From Caproicibacter fermentans (GTDB lineage: Bacteria > Bacillota > Clostridia > Oscillospirales > Acutalibacteraceae): a DNA stretch of 64,000 bases. Positions 1 to 8,485 of this stretch are shown piece after piece. The stretch's first letter is position 1. The number at the start of each line of letters is the position of its first letter. The notes beneath the pieces are model-generated. The model was not told the origin of the DNA, did not search any database, and was given only the letters and a program-made list of their open reading frames with translations. The translations under genes were made by a program, and so were the position numbers. The stretch is from the NCBI RefSeq assembly GCF_009746625.1, contig NZ_VWXL01000027.1:1-64000 (forward strand), written 5' to 3'.

Positions 1-127
1 TCAAAGCTGGCGTTCAGACAGTACCGCCGGTGGACATTCCGGCGGTACTGTGACTGGCGCTCATGTAACCGGCGATATGGGTCATTTCCGACCGGCGTTT
101 TGGGTCAAAAAAGTTCCGGCGTTGACA
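1..127. mobile_element. Terminal region of an IS21-like insertion sequence (partial, cut by window edge)
   Basis: Two copies of a 17-base unit beginning ACCGGCG and ending TGGGTCA lie at 68-84 and 91-107, and a third partial copy follows. Read on the minus strand, the element would begin TGTCAACGCCGG at 127. A 12-bp inverted repeat (arms starting CAGTACCGCCGG) spans 19-50. Multiple short terminal repeats and a TGT end are typical of IS21-family elements. No transposase is inside the window, so the family is an inference. The end interrupts the coding fragment at 128-213. Confidence 0.45.
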
Positions 128-213
128 CAATTTCAGAAGCATGGAGTGATGCTCATTATGTAAGAAAACATCCTACTCCGATGCTTTATGGTGATGAGCC
201 TAAGAAAAAATAA
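128..213 (+). pseudogene. 3' fragment of a gene truncated by the IS-like end
   Basis: An open frame reads out of the insertion-sequence end and stops at TAA 211-213. It encodes about 28 residues ending HPTPMLYGDEPKKK. There is no start codon or ribosome site in the retained part, and the frame begins exactly at the repeat boundary, so this looks like the C-terminal tail of a gene split by insertion. The product is not recognisable. A terminator-like hairpin follows at about 239-260. Confidence 0.4.
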
Positions 214-238
214 GATAGTGTTTTTAGGCATAACAAAA

Positions 239-262
239 CCCCTACCGAATTGATAGGGGGTT
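239..262. terminator. Bidirectional intrinsic terminator
   Basis: CCCCTA and TAGGGG arms around a short AT loop are flanked by an A-run on the left and TT-rich sequence on the right. The position fits termination of the truncated plus-strand fragment and of the minus-strand gene ending at 280. Confidence 0.55.
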
Positions 263-279
263 AATTTAAATTATCTCGC

Positions 280-573
280 TTAATTGTTTTGATTACATTT
301 ATTTATAGCATCAAAATTTAATTGATAGCTATTACCTGATTCGTGAGAGATATTATGAGTGTTTGCATACAATGTACGAATTTTTACTAAATCATTATCA
401 TTAACAATTTGATATAAAAATCCGCATTTCGTACAAACATATTGATTTACATAAATTGATTCTTGCCCTCGTACACCATTAACTACGTTTTCTGGTAAAT
501 AATATGCTGCGTGTATATCTTGAATTTCTTGTAGTTCTTCACATCCACAAATAGGACACTTGAATTTTCCCAT
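280..573 (-). CDS. Zinc-ribbon hypothetical protein
   Basis: A 97-residue protein with an N-terminal CPICGC motif (residues 6-11) and a second CTKCG motif near residue 47, so it probably binds one zinc ion in a four-cysteine ribbon. No signal peptide or membrane segment is visible. The start ATG at 573 is preceded by an AAGGG-type ribosome site. It lies 22 bases downstream of another small gene on the same strand, in AT-rich DNA unlike the rest of the window. Function unknown; the context suggests cargo of the integrated element. Confidence 0.6.
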   Translation of the reverse strand: MGKFKCPICGCEELQEIQDIHAAYYLPENVVNGVRGQESIYVNQYVCTKCGFLYQIVNDNDLVKIRTLYANTHNISHESGNSYQLNFDAINKCNQNN

Positions 574-595
574 AATACAATACCCTTTCCAATCA

Positions 596-790
596 CTATA
601 TTATTTTAATACAATCACCACTTTGTCCAAATTTTGACCAATCTCTTTGAAATACAGGATTTGCCTTATTGGTAAGCATCTCAATTAAATATTTTTTAAC
701 TGCGGATTCACTTTCATCATCGTTTGCAGATACAATTACAGTATCCATTACCTTGCCTTTGTTTTCCCAGATTATTTGTTTACCTGACAT
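596..790 (-). CDS. Small hypothetical protein
   Basis: A 64-residue protein beginning MSGKQIIWENKGK. I chose ATG 790 because AAAGGG lies about 10 bases upstream; a TTG two codons earlier (796) sits too close to that site. The sequence is acidic in the middle and has a basic C-terminal half, with no transmembrane segment. It is probably co-transcribed with the zinc-ribbon gene downstream. No family is recognised. Confidence 0.5.
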   Translation of the reverse strand: MSGKQIIWENKGKVMDTVIVSANDDESESAVKKYLIEMLTNKANPVFQRDWSKFGQSGDCIKII

Positions 791-879
791 TTTCAATACA
801 CCCTTTCAAAATATAATCCATAAGTTAAATTATATGTCTAATTGGAAGATAATTCAAGGTATTATAGCGTAAATTTTTG

Positions 880-923
880 TTGGCAGAAAAAAAGTGTGTT
901 AGCTATGGCGGCATTTCTGCCAA
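880..923. repeat. 10-bp perfect inverted repeat (possible small RNA or operator)
   Basis: TTGGCAGAAA at 880-889 is matched by TTTCTGCCAA at 914-923, with a 24-base spacer. It is too long to be chance-trivial in a 790-base region. No T-run follows directly, so it is not a clear terminator. Confidence 0.45.
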
Positions 924-1419
924 AGGGGGTTCTCCACTACATTTTTTATGTGATTTGATACATAATTTATGTATATTCAATGTATAACCCTAATGTTATA
1001 AAACCAAAGTTTGGTGATAACTTTATTAGTCATAATGCCTATATTTTGGATTGCTTAGCCGATAATTGACCATTCCAAACCCCATATGTGGTATATGTCA
1101 TTATGATTAGTTAATTATTACAATAACTGACATTATATTAGCATCAATATTTGTTGTATATGTACAATAAGATTGGTGCAAAATTAATCTTTTGTATAAT
1201 TAGCAACCGCTACCCAATGAATTCGAGTATATTTGTTCCAATTTTTCATTATAAATATGTAATGTATAAATGCTGTATATAACTGTATGATAGTATATTC
1301 TCAATTAGATAATAATTGCAGGTGGTGTAGTGTTTTGTTACGTCATCTATTTTTTTATGCCTAGTTGTGGCAACTTGTCAATCATATTAAAATAGTGAAC
1401 AGTGATATTAATGTACACT

Positions 1420-1470
1420 AAATAGGTATGATATAGCCATAATCGGTTTACATCATATCTGTACCTATTT
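1420..1470. repeat. Long imperfect palindrome
   Basis: AAATAGGTA (1420-1428) pairs with TACCTATTT (1462-1470), and after a small bulge GATAT (1430-1434) pairs with ATATC (1455-1459), giving a 14-bp interrupted stem with a 20-base loop. It lies 117 bases beyond the 3' end of the XRE regulator gene. It may be an operator, a recombinase site or a structured RNA. Confidence 0.4.
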
Positions 1471-1586
1471 CCTATATTCCCAACCCTTACAGAATCCTAC
1501 ACAAATAATAATACTAATTGTACAATTTATATTTTCATTGTATATACAATGAGTATTATCCATTCCATTTTTATAGATGTTCCACG

Positions 1587-1811
1587 TTAATGATTCGTAC
1601 TGCGTTGTTGCATGGCCTCGGTATCAACAAATAAATCTGTTACAGGTACTTGCAAGCCTCTTGCTATGGCACACAATACTTTGATTGTAGGAATTTTTTT
1701 ACCATTTTCAATATCATTAATATGTGTTTCGCTAACTCCTGACATAACCGACACCTTTGTTATTGTCCAGTTCTTTTTCCAACGTACATTCTTCAATAAA
1801 ATTTTAACCAT
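1587..1811 (-). CDS. XRE-family helix-turn-helix regulator
   Basis: A 74-residue single-domain DNA-binding protein. The HTH core runs from about residue 14 to 65, including SVMSGVSETHINDIENGKK, which matches the Cro/C1 pattern in which the recognition helix is followed by an IENGKxxP segment. The start ATG at 1811 has AAAGG about 12 bases upstream. A 7-bp palindrome lies just upstream (1841-1857) and is a candidate autoregulatory site. It sits downstream of the integrase on the same strand, as expected of a mobile-element control gene. Confidence 0.75.
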   Translation of the reverse strand: MVKILLKNVRWKKNWTITKVSVMSGVSETHINDIENGKKIPTIKVLCAIARGLQVPVTDLFVDTEAMQQRSTNH

Positions 1812-1840
1812 AACAGCAATGCGCCTTTCAAATTCCCCAT

Positions 1841-1857
1841 ATGCCTTTGTAAGGCAT
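1841..1857. promoter_or_regulatory. Palindromic operator candidate upstream of the XRE gene
   Basis: ATGCCTT and AAGGCAT flank a 3-base centre (TGT on the plus strand), a perfect 7-3-7 palindrome placed 30 bases before the XRE start codon. Autoregulation by the XRE protein is an inference from position and symmetry. Confidence 0.4.
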
Positions 1858-1924
1858 CATAATTAATAATGTGGAAAACCGTTCATTATCCTGCTAATAT
1901 CCTCTTACACACGATTTCAGTGCA

Positions 1925-2869
1925 TTACAAACACCTTTTGCTTTTGCTTAGTCTATTTGATGTTGGCTTTATCCTTTCAAGAATTGAGTGCTGATCTATA
2001 TCTTTTGCTAAATCTTCACCGAATAGATGTACATAATGCTTTGTCATTTCAATGTTTTTATGCCCTAATAAAGATTGTAGTTTAAAACTTGAACCACCTG
2101 TAACAATATAATTTCTAGCAAACGTATGCCGGAAAGCATGAATAGAAGTAATGGATACACCATGCTTTACATTATATTTTGCTATGGTATGCTTGGCTGC
2201 ATTCTCTGTTAATTGCTCTCCTGTAACACTTGGAAATAAATACGAGTCATTACTTAATCCCCATGTTCTGATATAGGGTGGTAGAATGGAAAGTAATGTT
2301 TTGGTAAGCGGGGTTTCAATTTCTTCCCTATTTTTAGTTATATGCAAAATGACTTTACGCTCTGTAATATGAATATCTGATACTTTGATATTAATAACGC
2401 TACGGAGCCGATTCCCAGTTTCAAGGAAATAATTAACAAGAGCCCAATCCCTATATTCAACAAAACTACAAGATTTTATATTGGGCTTAATAATAAGTTT
2501 TTTAATATCGTCATCTGAATAAGTTTCCATCACCTTTTCCGGTTGCTTTATTAACTGTATTTTAAAAGAAGGCAAATAATTATTTTCCATAGCATAATAC
2601 AGAAATGCTCTTACTGCCCGTATATGAGTGTTTATCGAAATAGAATTATCATATTTCTGTTTTTGCTCTAAAATAAAATCATTAACAGTGTCTTTACTAA
2701 TTTCACTAATAGAATTTATTTTAGCAGATGATAGATAGTCGAAAAATGGTTTTAAATTCCAATAGTAAAACTTAATGGTTTGCTCTGATAAATTCTTTAC
2801 CTGATTATGCTTTTGAAATTCATCATAGATTTCAGGAATTTTACAGTTTTTTTCTACTCTTTTAATCAT
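1925..2869 (-). CDS. Tyrosine recombinase / site-specific integrase
   Basis: A 314-residue enzyme with an N-terminal SAM-like core-binding domain (about residues 10-105) and a C-terminal catalytic domain. Visible catalytic landmarks are an arginine in TGNRLRSVIN, HAFRHTFARN carrying the HxxR pair, and LLGHKNIEMTKHYVH carrying the second histidine and the nucleophilic tyrosine. I chose ATG 2869, with GGGAG 8 bases upstream, over a GTG at 2878. It lies about 140 bases from the 3' end of tRNA-Lys on the same strand, the usual place for an integrase whose attachment site is a tRNA 3' end. It should drive integration and excision of the AT-rich element. Confidence 0.85.
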   Translation of the reverse strand: MIKRVEKNCKIPEIYDEFQKHNQVKNLSEQTIKFYYWNLKPFFDYLSSAKINSISEISKDTVNDFILEQKQKYDNSISINTHIRAVRAFLYYAMENNYLPSFKIQLIKQPEKVMETYSDDDIKKLIIKPNIKSCSFVEYRDWALVNYFLETGNRLRSVINIKVSDIHITERKVILHITKNREEIETPLTKTLLSILPPYIRTWGLSNDSYLFPSVTGEQLTENAAKHTIAKYNVKHGVSITSIHAFRHTFARNYIVTGGSSFKLQSLLGHKNIEMTKHYVHLFGEDLAKDIDQHSILERIKPTSNRLSKSKRCL

Positions 2870-2956
2870 GATACACACTCCCTAATCAAGTGTATAAAAT
2901 GACTTCTTTAAAACGTAAACTTGACTAAACATAGCATATCAAAGACAAAAGTGTAG

Positions 2957-3006
2957 AAAAAATCCTCAATAAACGGCTTTAAATAGCCATTTATCAAGGA
3001 TTTTCT
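2957..3006 (-). terminator. Intrinsic terminator of the tRNA cluster
   Basis: On the minus strand the arms AAATCCTTGATAAATGGCT and AGCCGTTTATTGAGGATTT form a long, slightly imperfect stem followed by T residues. It lies directly after the encoded CCA end of tRNA-Lys. Confidence 0.65.
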
Positions 3007-3010
3007 TATT

Positions 3011-3086
3011 TGGTGAACCATCGGGGATTCGAACCCCGGACACCTTGATTAAAAGTCAAGTGCTCTACCAACTGAGCTAATGATTC
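3011..3086 (-). tRNA. tRNA-Lys (TTT)
   Basis: The acceptor arms are GAATCAT and ATGGTTC, the D arm is canonical, the anticodon loop CTTTTAA contains TTT, and the T arm is CGGGG-TTCGAAT-CCCCG. CCA is encoded. It is the last gene of the tRNA cluster, and its 3' end faces the integrase, making it the likely attachment site. Confidence 0.93.
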
Positions 3087-3131
3087 ATATTTTGGGCCGC
3101 CCTTCGCGCAAAGCCCGCCGGGGCGGACCCG

Positions 3132-3207
3132 TGGCTGGGCTGGCAGGATTTGAACCTACGAAATGACGGAGTCAAAGTCCGTTGCCTTACCCCTTGGCTA
3201 CAGCCCA
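3132..3207 (-). tRNA. tRNA-Gln (TTG)
   Basis: The cloverleaf begins TGGGCTG and ends CAGCCCA plus discriminator and encoded CCA. The anticodon stem CGGA/TCCG encloses a loop containing TTG. The first base is T, as is usual for tRNA-Gln. Confidence 0.93.
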
Positions 3208-3253
3208 ATCTATCAAGTACGGCGCCTTGCCCACAACCGTATGATCTAAAAAA

Positions 3254-3331
3254 TGGGGTGGAAGATGGGATTCGAACCCACGGTCTCCAGTGCCACAAAC
3301 TGGCGCTTTAACCAGCTAAGCTACATCCACC
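3254..3331 (-). tRNA. tRNA-His (GTG)
   Basis: The anticodon stem CCAGT/ACTGG encloses a loop with GTG. An extra 5' G opposite the discriminator C (the histidine identity base pair) is encoded, and CCA is encoded. One T-T mismatch is seen in the acceptor stem at pair 6-67. Confidence 0.92.
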
Positions 3332-3342
3332 ATGTCAAAAAG

Positions 3343-3419
<77 letters not shown>

Positions 3420-3429
3420 AAAAAAAATA

Positions 3430-3503
3430 TGGAGCGAGTGATGGGAATCGAACCCACGCGACCAGCTTGGAAGGCTGGAGTTCTGCCACTGAACTACACT
3501 CGC
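3430..3503 (-). tRNA. tRNA-Gly (TCC)
   Basis: The acceptor is GCGAGTG with CACTCGC, the anticodon stem CCAGC/GCTGG encloses a loop with TCC, and CCA is encoded. It is the first tRNA in the transcription order of this five-gene cluster. Confidence 0.93.
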
Positions 3504-3592
3504 GTTTCAGCGACGGCTCTTATTATAGCACCGTTCAGCAGCAGTTGTCAATAACAATTTTGATTTTTCTCCGGCCTTTATTTTTCGTCGTC

Positions 3593-5893
3593 TTATTGCA
3601 GAACCTGCAGCTGAATTCCCTCCGCGTCGTCCGCGGTCACCGCAATCCCCGCAATAGACCCGTCGCTGTTTTCCACCAAGAGAGAAGCAATTTGATCCTC
3701 CACTTTGCGGCGGATTAAATTCCGCAGATCCCTCGCGCCGCTTTTTCCGCCGATCGCATGCTGCGCAAGCCATCCGGTCGCCTTCTCGTCATAGGCAAAA
3801 CGAATCCCGCGATCCTTAAGCGTGGCAACATATTCTTCCAGCATCAAGTGCGCGATTTTTTCAAAATCGTCTTCCTTCAGCTGCCGGAATACGATGATCT
3901 CGTCCACGCGGCTGATAAACTCCGGCCTCAGAAAGTCGGAAAGCGCCTTCAGGGCCCTCTCACGGCTCACGTCCGCGTCGCTGCGGGCGAACCCAAGGGT
4001 TCCTTCTTTTTTCTCGCTGCCCGCGTTTGAGGTCATTACAAGCACCGTGTTCTCAAAATTGACATTTCTGCCGTGCGCATCCGTAATACGCCCCTCGTCA
4101 AGAATCTGCAGAAGAATATTCATCACATCCGGATGCGCCTTTTCGATTTCATCGAAAAGGATGACGGAATACGGGCGGCGGCGTACCTTTTCCGTTACCT
4201 GCCCTGCCTCGTCGTAGCCCACATATCCCGGAGGCGACCCGATGATGCGGGAAACCGAGTGCTTCTCCATAAACTCCGACATATCAAGCCGGATCAGCGT
4301 TTCCGGAGTGTCGAACAATTCCCTCGAAAGGACCTTGACCAGTTCCGTCTTGCCGACGCCCGTAGGGCCCACAAAGATAAACGAGGCAGGTCTGCGCCGC
4401 GGGCTGATCTGGACCCTGCTGCGACGAATCGCCGCCGAAACGGCGGCTACCGCTTCCTGCTGACCGACGATTCTGCTGTTAAGAAGCGGTTCCAGTCCGG
4501 CAAGCTTTTTAAGTTCATTTTCCTGAATTCGGCTGGCGGGGATCCCCGTCCACAATTCGATTACCCGGGCGACGTCTCTCTCCTCGACTTCGGAACCCAG
4601 CGCCGCCGGCGCAAGCTCTTTTTCCCTCAGCTCCAGCCGCGAAATATTCATTCGGATCTCAGCCAGCTTTTGATAATCCGGCTCCGCGCTGTCCGCCGTC
4701 AGCTCTTCTTCCTGCGCATGCAAAGCCTCCAGCTGTTCCGCGTTCTTGTCGTACTGCTCCATGGACGCGTTTCTGAGAGCGGCGCACGAGCACGCTTCGT
4801 CCAGAAGATCAATCGCTTTATCCGGCAGGAAACGGTCGTTGATATACCGCTCCGACAGCGTGACGATTTTCCTGACAATCTGTTCCGGAACGCGCACGCG
4901 GTGAAAATTCTCATAATAGGATTTAATGCCGTTAAGGACGTCAACCGTATCCTGAATGGACGGTTCCGCAATCGTGACCGGCTGGAAGCGCCGCTCCAGG
5001 GCGGCATCCTTTTCAATATACCGGCGGTATTCGCTGAAGGTTGTCGCGCCGATCACCTGAATTTCGCCGCGGGAAAGGGCCGGTTTCAGAATGTTTGCGG
5101 CGTTCATGGAGCCTTCCGCGTCGCCCGTACCCACCAGGTTGTGAACCTCATCGATAAACAGAATGATATTCCCTTCTGTTTTAACTTCTTCCAAAAGGCC
5201 CTTGATTCTGCTTTCGAACTGCCCGCGAAACTGTGTTCCCGCGACCAGCGCCGTCAGGTCCAGTAAATGAATCTCTTTTTTGCGCAGTGCGGCGGGCACG
5301 TTTCCGCCGGCAATGCGCAGCGCCAGACCCTCCGCCACCGCCGTCTTGCCGACGCCGGGTTCGCCGATCAGACAGGGATTGTTCTTCGTTCTGCGGCTTA
5401 AAATCTGGATCACCCGGGCTATTTCCTTTTCGCGGCCGATGACGGCGTCGATCTGCTGCGATCTGGCCCGAGCGGTCAGATTCGTGCAGTACGCGTCCAG
5501 GTGCTTGCGCTTTGTTTTATGTTTTTCTTTGGGAGCCTTCTTTGCGGACTCCCCGTTCTGCACATGCTCCTGACTGTTGCCGCCGGGAAAAATATTCTGA
5601 ATAAACGGAAACGTCGCAGCACCCCCGGGCACAAAGCCGCTCAGAGCGCTTTCGGAGCTGTTCTCGTTTTCACCGGAGTCCACCTGATTCTCTTCCAGCA
5701 TATCGCTCAACTCCGACTCCATCGCTTCCATCTGTTCATCGGTGATCCCCATCTGTTCAAGCAGATCGTTCACCGGCTTTATTCCAAGTTCCTTCGCACA
5801 AATCAGGCAAAGCCCGCGGCTCTCCCCGGCATCGGCCGACGGAGTAAGAAAAACGACCGCAGGTCTTTTGTGGCATTTGGAACACATCATCAT
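3593..5893 (-). CDS. clpE: ClpE-like ATP-dependent Clp protease ATPase subunit
   Basis: A 766-residue AAA+ unfoldase that should feed substrates to ClpP. A small zinc finger (C4, C7, C29, C32) replaces the double ClpN domain, as in ClpE rather than ClpC. A low-complexity linker follows (about 60-130). The first AAA module has Walker A GEPGVGKT (177-184), and the second has GPTGVGKT near residue 500. A GTLGF segment in the second module is in the expected place for the ClpP-docking loop. Three consecutive ATG codons open the gene, with only a weak ribosome site. No CtsR heptad repeats are visible upstream. It could also be labelled a ClpC homologue; the zinc finger argues for ClpE. Confidence 0.85.
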   Translation of the reverse strand: MMMCSKCHKRPAVVFLTPSADAGESRGLCLICAKELGIKPVNDLLEQMGITDEQMEAMESELSDMLEENQVDSGENENSSESALSGFVPGGAATFPFIQNIFPGGNSQEHVQNGESAKKAPKEKHKTKRKHLDAYCTNLTARARSQQIDAVIGREKEIARVIQILSRRTKNNPCLIGEPGVGKTAVAEGLALRIAGGNVPAALRKKEIHLLDLTALVAGTQFRGQFESRIKGLLEEVKTEGNIILFIDEVHNLVGTGDAEGSMNAANILKPALSRGEIQVIGATTFSEYRRYIEKDAALERRFQPVTIAEPSIQDTVDVLNGIKSYYENFHRVRVPEQIVRKIVTLSERYINDRFLPDKAIDLLDEACSCAALRNASMEQYDKNAEQLEALHAQEEELTADSAEPDYQKLAEIRMNISRLELREKELAPAALGSEVEERDVARVIELWTGIPASRIQENELKKLAGLEPLLNSRIVGQQEAVAAVSAAIRRSRVQISPRRRPASFIFVGPTGVGKTELVKVLSRELFDTPETLIRLDMSEFMEKHSVSRIIGSPPGYVGYDEAGQVTEKVRRRPYSVILFDEIEKAHPDVMNILLQILDEGRITDAHGRNVNFENTVLVMTSNAGSEKKEGTLGFARSDADVSRERALKALSDFLRPEFISRVDEIIVFRQLKEDDFEKIAHLMLEEYVATLKDRGIRFAYDEKATGWLAQHAIGGKSGARDLRNLIRRKVEDQIASLLVENSDGSIAGIAVTADDAEGIQLQVLQ

Positions 5894-5953
5894 TTCAGCT
5901 CACTTCTTTTCTATTCATTATATGATACCATAAAAAAACGGATTTACAAGTTT

Positions 5954-6565
5954 TTATCCGCGTCTCTTTTTATCCATAACTTCCTGAATGTCAATCTTGT
6001 ACTTTGGATCGTCGGAATGTACGATGTCAAAATAGATCTTTGCATACCGAATAAACGCGTAAATCATGAAAGCCGCCGTAATAGACAGCAGTGTGACCGA
6101 GACATAAAGATTCTCAATTCCCCAAAATCCTTTCAGAATAACAATGGTTCCGAAAGAGATATAAAAAAGGACGGTGGCAATTTTTCCAAACCACATGGAA
6201 CCGCCCGGGCGCTTTTTCTTTTTTCCGATCAGAAAGATTCCCGCGGAAACCATTAAAGCCTCTTTGATTACAAAAACGGCGAGAAACGGAATCAGAATCG
6301 GCTGCTTCACCGCGAGGCAGATTGCTACCGCGCCCTGTGTCAGCTTGTCGGAAAGAGGGTCCAGCATCTGCCCCAGCTCCGTCGTCTGATGATACTTGCG
6401 GGCGATCATTCCGTCAAACATATCGGTCAGACCGGATAAAATCAAAACGGCTGCGGCTTTCAGAATCTGGTCTCCCGCATAGTAGATGACAAACGGGATA
6501 ATCAGCAGAATTCTGAGAATCGTCAGCGTATTGGGGATATTAAAGTTTTTGTTTCTGTTTTGCAT
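5954..6565 (-). CDS. pgsA: CDP-diacylglycerol-glycerol-3-phosphate 3-phosphatidyltransferase
   Basis: A 203-residue integral membrane enzyme that makes phosphatidylglycerol phosphate from CDP-diacylglycerol and glycerol 3-phosphate. The CDP-alcohol phosphatidyltransferase signature is complete: DMFDGMIAR, then G and D residues in ELGQMLDPLSDK (about residues 47-75). The N-terminal NIPNTLTILR is typical of PgsA. About five membrane helices follow. The ATG at 6565 has GGAG upstream and lies inside the 3' end of cvpA, a 26-base overlap indicating translational coupling. The C-terminus is longer and more basic than in the shortest PgsA proteins. Confidence 0.85.
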   Translation of the reverse strand: MQNRNKNFNIPNTLTILRILLIIPFVIYYAGDQILKAAAVLILSGLTDMFDGMIARKYHQTTELGQMLDPLSDKLTQGAVAICLAVKQPILIPFLAVFVIKEALMVSAGIFLIGKKKKRPGGSMWFGKIATVLFYISFGTIVILKGFWGIENLYVSVTLLSITAAFMIYAFIRYAKIYFDIVHSDDPKYKIDIQEVMDKKRRG

Positions 6566-7094
6566 CCCAGTTTACTCCATTCCAAAGATCTGCCTGTAAT
6601 AACGCATCAACCGGATTTTTCTTCTTCGTAAACTGGAGAATTTGCGAATCTCCAATTTCCTTCCATACGGATTTCGCACCCTGCCCCGACGGAACCGCAA
6701 GCTGCGTTAAGGCGCAGATGACAAGAAGCACGGCCACGCCTTTTACCAGGCCAAAAACCCCGCCCAAAAGCGCGTTGACCTGACGCAAAACCGGCAGCCG
6801 AAACAAATGGTCGGCGGAGGAAGCAATCAGATGTACCAAAATTTCAAGGCCGATAAATAAAACCGCCGCGGCGAGGATCCGGCTCAGCGTCTGGCTGAGC
6901 TGAAGAGAAGGCGCCGCCTTCGCAAGATACGGACCGGCGGCAGCGGCAAAACGAGCCGACAGACGCGCGGAAAGAACGAGGGACGCGATAAAGCCCGCCA
7001 GCTCTATGACAGTCCTGACAATTCCCCGGTGCAGGCCTGAAATGACAAAAATCAGAAGAACGCCAAGCAGCGCAAGATCATAAAATGTTCCCAC
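6540..7094 (-). CDS. CvpA family membrane protein
   Basis: A 184-residue protein with four hydrophobic segments and the CvpA N-terminal pattern (DLALLGVLLIFVISGLHRG, then a second helix rich in small residues). CvpA proteins are linked to colicin V production and to envelope stress in other bacteria, but their biochemical activity is not settled. The C-terminal quarter is hydrophilic and probably cytoplasmic. The gene overlaps pgsA and is separated from the DUF5711 gene upstream by 76 bases. Confidence 0.75.
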   Translation of the reverse strand: MGTFYDLALLGVLLIFVISGLHRGIVRTVIELAGFIASLVLSARLSARFAAAAGPYLAKAAPSLQLSQTLSRILAAAVLFIGLEILVHLIASSADHLFRLPVLRQVNALLGGVFGLVKGVAVLLVICALTQLAVPSGQGAKSVWKEIGDSQILQFTKKKNPVDALLQADLWNGVNWDAKQKQKL

Positions 7095-7170
7095 TTTATG
7101 CCTCCATAATAGAAAAATAAATCCGCATACACAAGCAATATATCACAAAACAGCCATTTGCACAAGCCGT

Positions 7171-8403
7171 TTACCGGACCGATACCAAACGGATCTCCGA
7201 TACTCCAAGCACATAGGCGGACGTCTCGTCCTTCATCGCAACCGCTTTCGCGTCGTTCCCCGCGTCGCAGGTTCCGGCGGCTCCGACGGGCGACGTCGTG
7301 TAAAACGAAACTTTAGAGCCGCACAGCGCGGCGGCGGCGGAACCATACATCGATACGGAACGGATTGCCCCTTGAAGCTGCTGGGACAATATTTTTTTCC
7401 CGGAGCGGTCCAGAACTACAAAAGCGGAATCCGAAGAGCCGGAATAGGAAGAAAATCCCAGCGCCGTCATGCTTTCGCAGGAACAGTAAGCCGTCAGCTG
7501 CATCGCTCCATAACCGTATTCTGTTTTCGCCTTGCTGTCCGCATTGACGATCACTGCAGCCTGGTCTCCAAACGCGGTGACCGCGCTGTCACCGTTCCAC
7601 GAAACGTCAAAAATCATATTGCCGTCATAAACCGCGAGCGGCGGCTGCGCCTTCGCGCTGCTCAGGTCCAGCAGGTAAACGGCTGATTTCATCACCCCGT
7701 TCGCCACGTTGACGCCTGTTACCGCCGCCCTGGTTCCATCCGGATCCAGGGCAACCGCGGTCGGATAATAATCGGAAAACCAATAATGGAACTGCTCGCG
7801 TCCGTCCGCCGTATAGACGGTCAGTTCCCCGCAGTAGCCGTCCGCTTCCGTCAGCAGCGCATATTCGCCCTGCCGGGCAAGCGCCCCGGCTATAATATTT
7901 TGATCCACACTGATCTTTTTAACCGTACGATTCATGCTTTCCAGCTGGCAGCCTCTGCCGCCGAGATTGTAAAGAAGCATTCTGTTCCCGCCCAGCCGGA
8001 GGACGGGGTCGCTGAAGCTGTGCTGACGGGAAACAAGCTCCTTCGCGGTTGAATTCATCACCGTCAAAGAAGTGTCGCTTGCAAAATAGACGTTTTTGTC
8101 GGCGGAAACAAAATTTTTCGGCAGGACGGACGTGCCCGCGATAGAGTGGGGATAACCGTCTCCCACGCCCATCCCGACAACGCGTGCCTGAATCCATTCC
8201 AAGGCATTCGCCGGAGTAAGATTATCCCGGTTCATCCACCCAAGAGTTCCCGCAACACATAGAATCAGGATCAGAACAATCCTGTAAACCCAGCGCGGGA
8301 CCGCATGCTCCCCGAAAACACGCGGTTCCTTTCTCTGCCGGCGGGGAACTTGCCCGGCCGGATCAAATTCAGCCGTATCGAAACGACGCCCGTTTTCAGC
8401 CAT
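7171..8403 (-). CDS. DUF5711 family protein, membrane-anchored beta-propeller
   Basis: A 410-residue protein with a basic cytoplasmic N-terminus (residues 1-42), one membrane helix (about 43-60, WVYRIVLILILCVAGTLGW) and a large extracytoplasmic part. That part has repeated short beta-strand units such as VALDPDGTRAAVTGV and VSWNGDSAVTAFGD, typical of a WD40/PQQ-like propeller. The architecture matches the DUF5711 family of Clostridia. No catalytic motif is visible. A role in envelope sensing or scaffolding is only a guess. Confidence 0.65.
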   Translation of the reverse strand: MAENGRRFDTAEFDPAGQVPRRQRKEPRVFGEHAVPRWVYRIVLILILCVAGTLGWMNRDNLTPANALEWIQARVVGMGVGDGYPHSIAGTSVLPKNFVSADKNVYFASDTSLTVMNSTAKELVSRQHSFSDPVLRLGGNRMLLYNLGGRGCQLESMNRTVKKISVDQNIIAGALARQGEYALLTEADGYCGELTVYTADGREQFHYWFSDYYPTAVALDPDGTRAAVTGVNVANGVMKSAVYLLDLSSAKAQPPLAVYDGNMIFDVSWNGDSAVTAFGDQAAVIVNADSKAKTEYGYGAMQLTAYCSCESMTALGFSSYSGSSDSAFVVLDRSGKKILSQQLQGAIRSVSMYGSAAAALCGSKVSFYTTSPVGAAGTCDAGNDAKAVAMKDETSAYVLGVSEIRLVSVR

Positions 8404-8485
8404 CGAGCCTCACGTCCCTTCCTCTGCCAATCCCATTATATCGTTTGAAATCGCGACGGACTTCATGAGGGATTCCTCCTGCTTT

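Larger units (their letters stand above)
797..1586. other. AT-rich intergenic stretch inside the putative integrated element
   Basis: About 790 bases with no convincing gene on either strand. It is strongly AT-rich and holds two long inverted repeats, listed separately (880-923 and 1420-1470). The base composition contrasts sharply with the GC-rich chromosome right of 3.0 kb. It could be a decayed cargo region, a regulatory or transfer region, or carry a small RNA; I cannot tell which. Confidence 0.5.

Noticed and set aside
4073-5266. 397-codon plus-strand open frame
   Set aside because: Lies fully antisense to the ClpE-like gene; its translation is arginine-rich and low in family features, as expected of a shadow frame in GC-rich DNA.
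5887-5953. CtsR heptad repeats upstream of the ClpE-like gene
   Set aside because: I searched both strands of the gap for GGTCAAA-type direct repeats and found none.
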